NCBI GenBank assembly: GCA_015231665.1
Contig: JADGBD010000059.1
Coordinates: 2,870 to 9,264 of the forward strand
Direction: 5' to 3'
Origin: Gammaproteobacteria bacterium
Lineage (GTDB): Bacteria; Pseudomonadota; Gammaproteobacteria; Chromatiales; Chromatiaceae
Length of the DNA stretch: 6,395 bases
Numbering within the stretch: position 1 is the stretch's first letter; every line of letters starts with the position of its first letter. The translations under genes were made by a program, and so were the position numbers. Shown here in pieces: positions 4,945-6,395 of this stretch. The notes under the pieces were generated by a model that ran no database searches, was not told the origin of the DNA, and saw only the letters and a program-made list of their open reading frames with translations.

Positions 4945-6395
4945 CTAAAATCTGTGGGCATATTTACGCATCAGCCCGGGCACGTCGAGAATCAGGGCGA
5001 TCTTGCCGTCCCCGGTGATGGTAGCACCGGCGAGGCCATCTATGCCCTGTATCATTGACCCGAGGGGTTTGATCACCACTTCTTCCTGGCCCACCAGATG
5101 GTCCACCACCAGGCCGACCTGAACGCCGCCCATGTTGACCACCACCACATGGCCGGAGCCGTTGGCGTAATTATCCACATCGAATACCGAGTTTTTGATC
5201 AGCCACTGGCGCAGGAAGAACAAGGGCAGGGCGCGGTTGCGCACCATCACCGTCTGGCGGCCATCGACGACGTTGCGCTTGCGCAGATCCAGATTGAAGA
5301 TCTCCACCACGCTGGACAGGGGCAGGGCAAAGGGCTGGGTGTCCAGCACCACCATCAGGGTGGGCAGAATCGCCAGGGTCAGGGGCAGCTTGATGGTGAT
5401 GGTCGAGCCCTTGCCCTCGACGGAATCGATTTCCACCTGGCCGTTCATCTGGGCGATGCGGGTCTTGACCACGTCCATGCCAACGCCGCGGCCGGAGACA
5501 TCGGAGATTTCGGTCTTGGTGGAAAAGCCGGGGGCGAAGATCAGGTTGAAGCAGTCGCGCTCGTCAAGCCGGGCGGCGGCCTCCTCGTCCATCATGCCCT
5601 TTTCCACCGCCTTGCGCCGCAGCACATCGGCATTCATGCCCTTGCCGTCGTCGCGGATGGAGAGAATGATGTGATCGCCCTCCTGGGCGGCGGAGAGGAC
5701 TACGGTGCCCTTGCGTGGCTTGCCCACCTGCTCGCGCTCGTCGGGCATTTCGATGCCGTGGTCAACGGCGTTGCGCACCAGATGCACCAAGGGGTCGGCG
5801 AGGGCCTCCACCAGGTTTTTGTCGAGGTCGGTTTCCTCACCCACCAGGGTCAGGTCGATTTCCTTGCGCAGGCTGCGGGCGAGGTCGCGCACCACCCGGG
5901 GGAAGCGGCCGAAGACCTTCTTGATCGGCTGCATGCGGGTTTTCATCACCGACAGCTGCAGATCCGAGGTGACCACGTCCAGATTGGCCACGGCCTGGAT
6001 CATGTCCTCGTCCTGGATGCTGGCCTTGAGGTTCTGCAGGCGATTGCGCACCAGCACCAGCTCACCGACCATGTTCATGATCTCATCCAGGCGGCTGGTA
6101 TCCACCCGTACCGTGGTTTCGCCAGCGGCAGCAGGGGCATTGCCCGCTCCAGCGGAGCTGGCGGCCGGGGCGCGTGCCGGAGCCGCGGCGGGCTCGGGCC
6201 TGGCTTCAGGCTGTTGTGCCGGCTTGGGTGCCGGTTTGGCAGCGGGCTTGGCAGCGGCTTTGGCTGCCGGCCGGGCTCGGGGTGCGGGCTCGGCTGGGAT
6301 GGGTGCGGCGGCAATCTCCGCTTCTGCAGCCACTTCAGTTGAGGCTGGTCCTGCATCTTCGTCTGGCGGCACCTCGGCGCCGGCTTCATCGCCGG
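4945..6395 (-). CDS. cheA: Chemotaxis histidine kinase CheA, C-terminal 482 residues, start beyond the right edge
   Basis: CheA is the receptor-coupled kinase that phosphorylates CheY and CheB. No stop occurs upstream to the window edge, so the His-phosphorylated P1 domain and the P2 domain lie outside; a GTG at 6370-6372 is internal. Counting from the first full codon at 6393, residues 1-92 are an Ala/Pro/Lys-rich linker with AAKPAAKPAPKPA-type repeats. The P3 dimerisation helices follow (about 93-165, DTSRLDEIMNMVGELVLVRN). The P4 ATPase (about 166-335) shows the N-box HLVRNAVDHGIE (H204, N208, D211), G1 DDGKGM (248-253), the F-box FAPGFST (286-292) and G2 GRGVGMD (301-307). The CheW-like P5 domain (about 338-482) couples to receptors and ends in VPGLMRKYAHRF. 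All visible catalytic motifs are intact. Only one CheA of this flagellar type is seen, and its cheY/cheZ neighbours would be expected to the right of the window. Confidence 0.97.
   Translation of the reverse strand, partial: GDEAGAEVPPDEDAGPASTEVAAEAEIAAAPIPAEPAPRARPAAKAAAKPAAKPAPKPAQQPEARPEPAAAPARAPAASSAGAGNAPAAAGETTVRVDTSRLDEIMNMVGELVLVRNRLQNLKASIQDEDMIQAVANLDVVTSDLQLSVMKTRMQPIKKVFGRFPRVVRDLARSLRKEIDLTLVGEETDLDKNLVEALADPLVHLVRNAVDHGIEMPDEREQVGKPRKGTVVLSAAQEGDHIILSIRDDGKGMNADVLRRKAVEKGMMDEEAAARLDERDCFNLIFAPGFSTKTEISDVSGRGVGMDVVKTRIAQMNGQVEIDSVEGKGSTITIKLPLTLAILPTLMVVLDTQPFALPLSSVVEIFNLDLRKRNVVDGRQTVMVRNRALPLFFLRQWLIKNSVFDVDNYANGSGHVVVVNMGGVQVGLVVDHLVGQEEVVIKPLGSMIQGIDGLAGATITGDGKIALILDVPGLMRKYAHRF

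Noticed and set aside
5098..6342. 414-codon open frame on the plus strand opposite cheA
   Set aside because: It mirrors the GC-rich third-position bias of cheA, is rich in His, Gln and Gly, shows no domain, and lies wholly antisense to a clearly conserved gene.

Overview
The window is GC-rich DNA in which every supported gene lies on the minus strand. The gene content and order (cheA-cheB-motC-motD-parA) match the distal flagellar/chemotaxis operon known from polarly flagellated Gammaproteobacteria such as Pseudomonas and Vibrio relatives. The repeat-rich intergenic style is reminiscent of Chromatiales-like sulfur bacteria, but that finer placement is only inference.

Layout, reading the minus strand from right to left. 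From 6395 down to 4945 is the C-terminal part of the chemotaxis kinase CheA; its N-terminus lies beyond the window. After an 84-base gap comes cheB (4860-3787). Then follow motC (3770-3033), motD (3030-2134) and a ParA-family ATPase gene (2137-1364) with 16-base, 2-base and overlapping junctions, so these are almost certainly co-transcribed and partly translationally coupled. CheA senses receptor state and phosphorylates CheB (and CheY, encoded elsewhere). CheB resets receptor methylation. MotC/MotD form the ion-driven stator. The ParA ATPase probably positions the chemotaxis array at the cell pole. The cheW/parP-type genes that often follow parA in this operon are not present here. The operon instead ends in a telomere-like GGGGTTA repeat with five G-runs on the coding strand, and no intrinsic terminator is visible.

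Between the operon and the last gene (1363 to 705) is a degraded accessory patch. It holds a small AbrB/VapB-type antitoxin gene of more AT-rich composition (1241-1017). Its stop overlaps the TTG start of what reads as the first ~18 codons of a PIN-domain VapC toxin. That toxin gene is broken by two palindromic repeat units (964-941 and 928-900) and ends at 877. Four CGCAAAG units follow at 839-874. This is the most interesting part of the window: an apparently orphaned antitoxin with a toxin stub destroyed by repeats.

From 704 to the left edge is the N-terminal 234 codons of murJ, the lipid II flippase, starting at TTG. The start is well supported because the known E. coli key residues fall at identical residue numbers. 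A plausible sigma70 promoter lies just upstream. I see no convincing novel multi-gene system; the chemotaxis cluster itself looks ordinary and intact.
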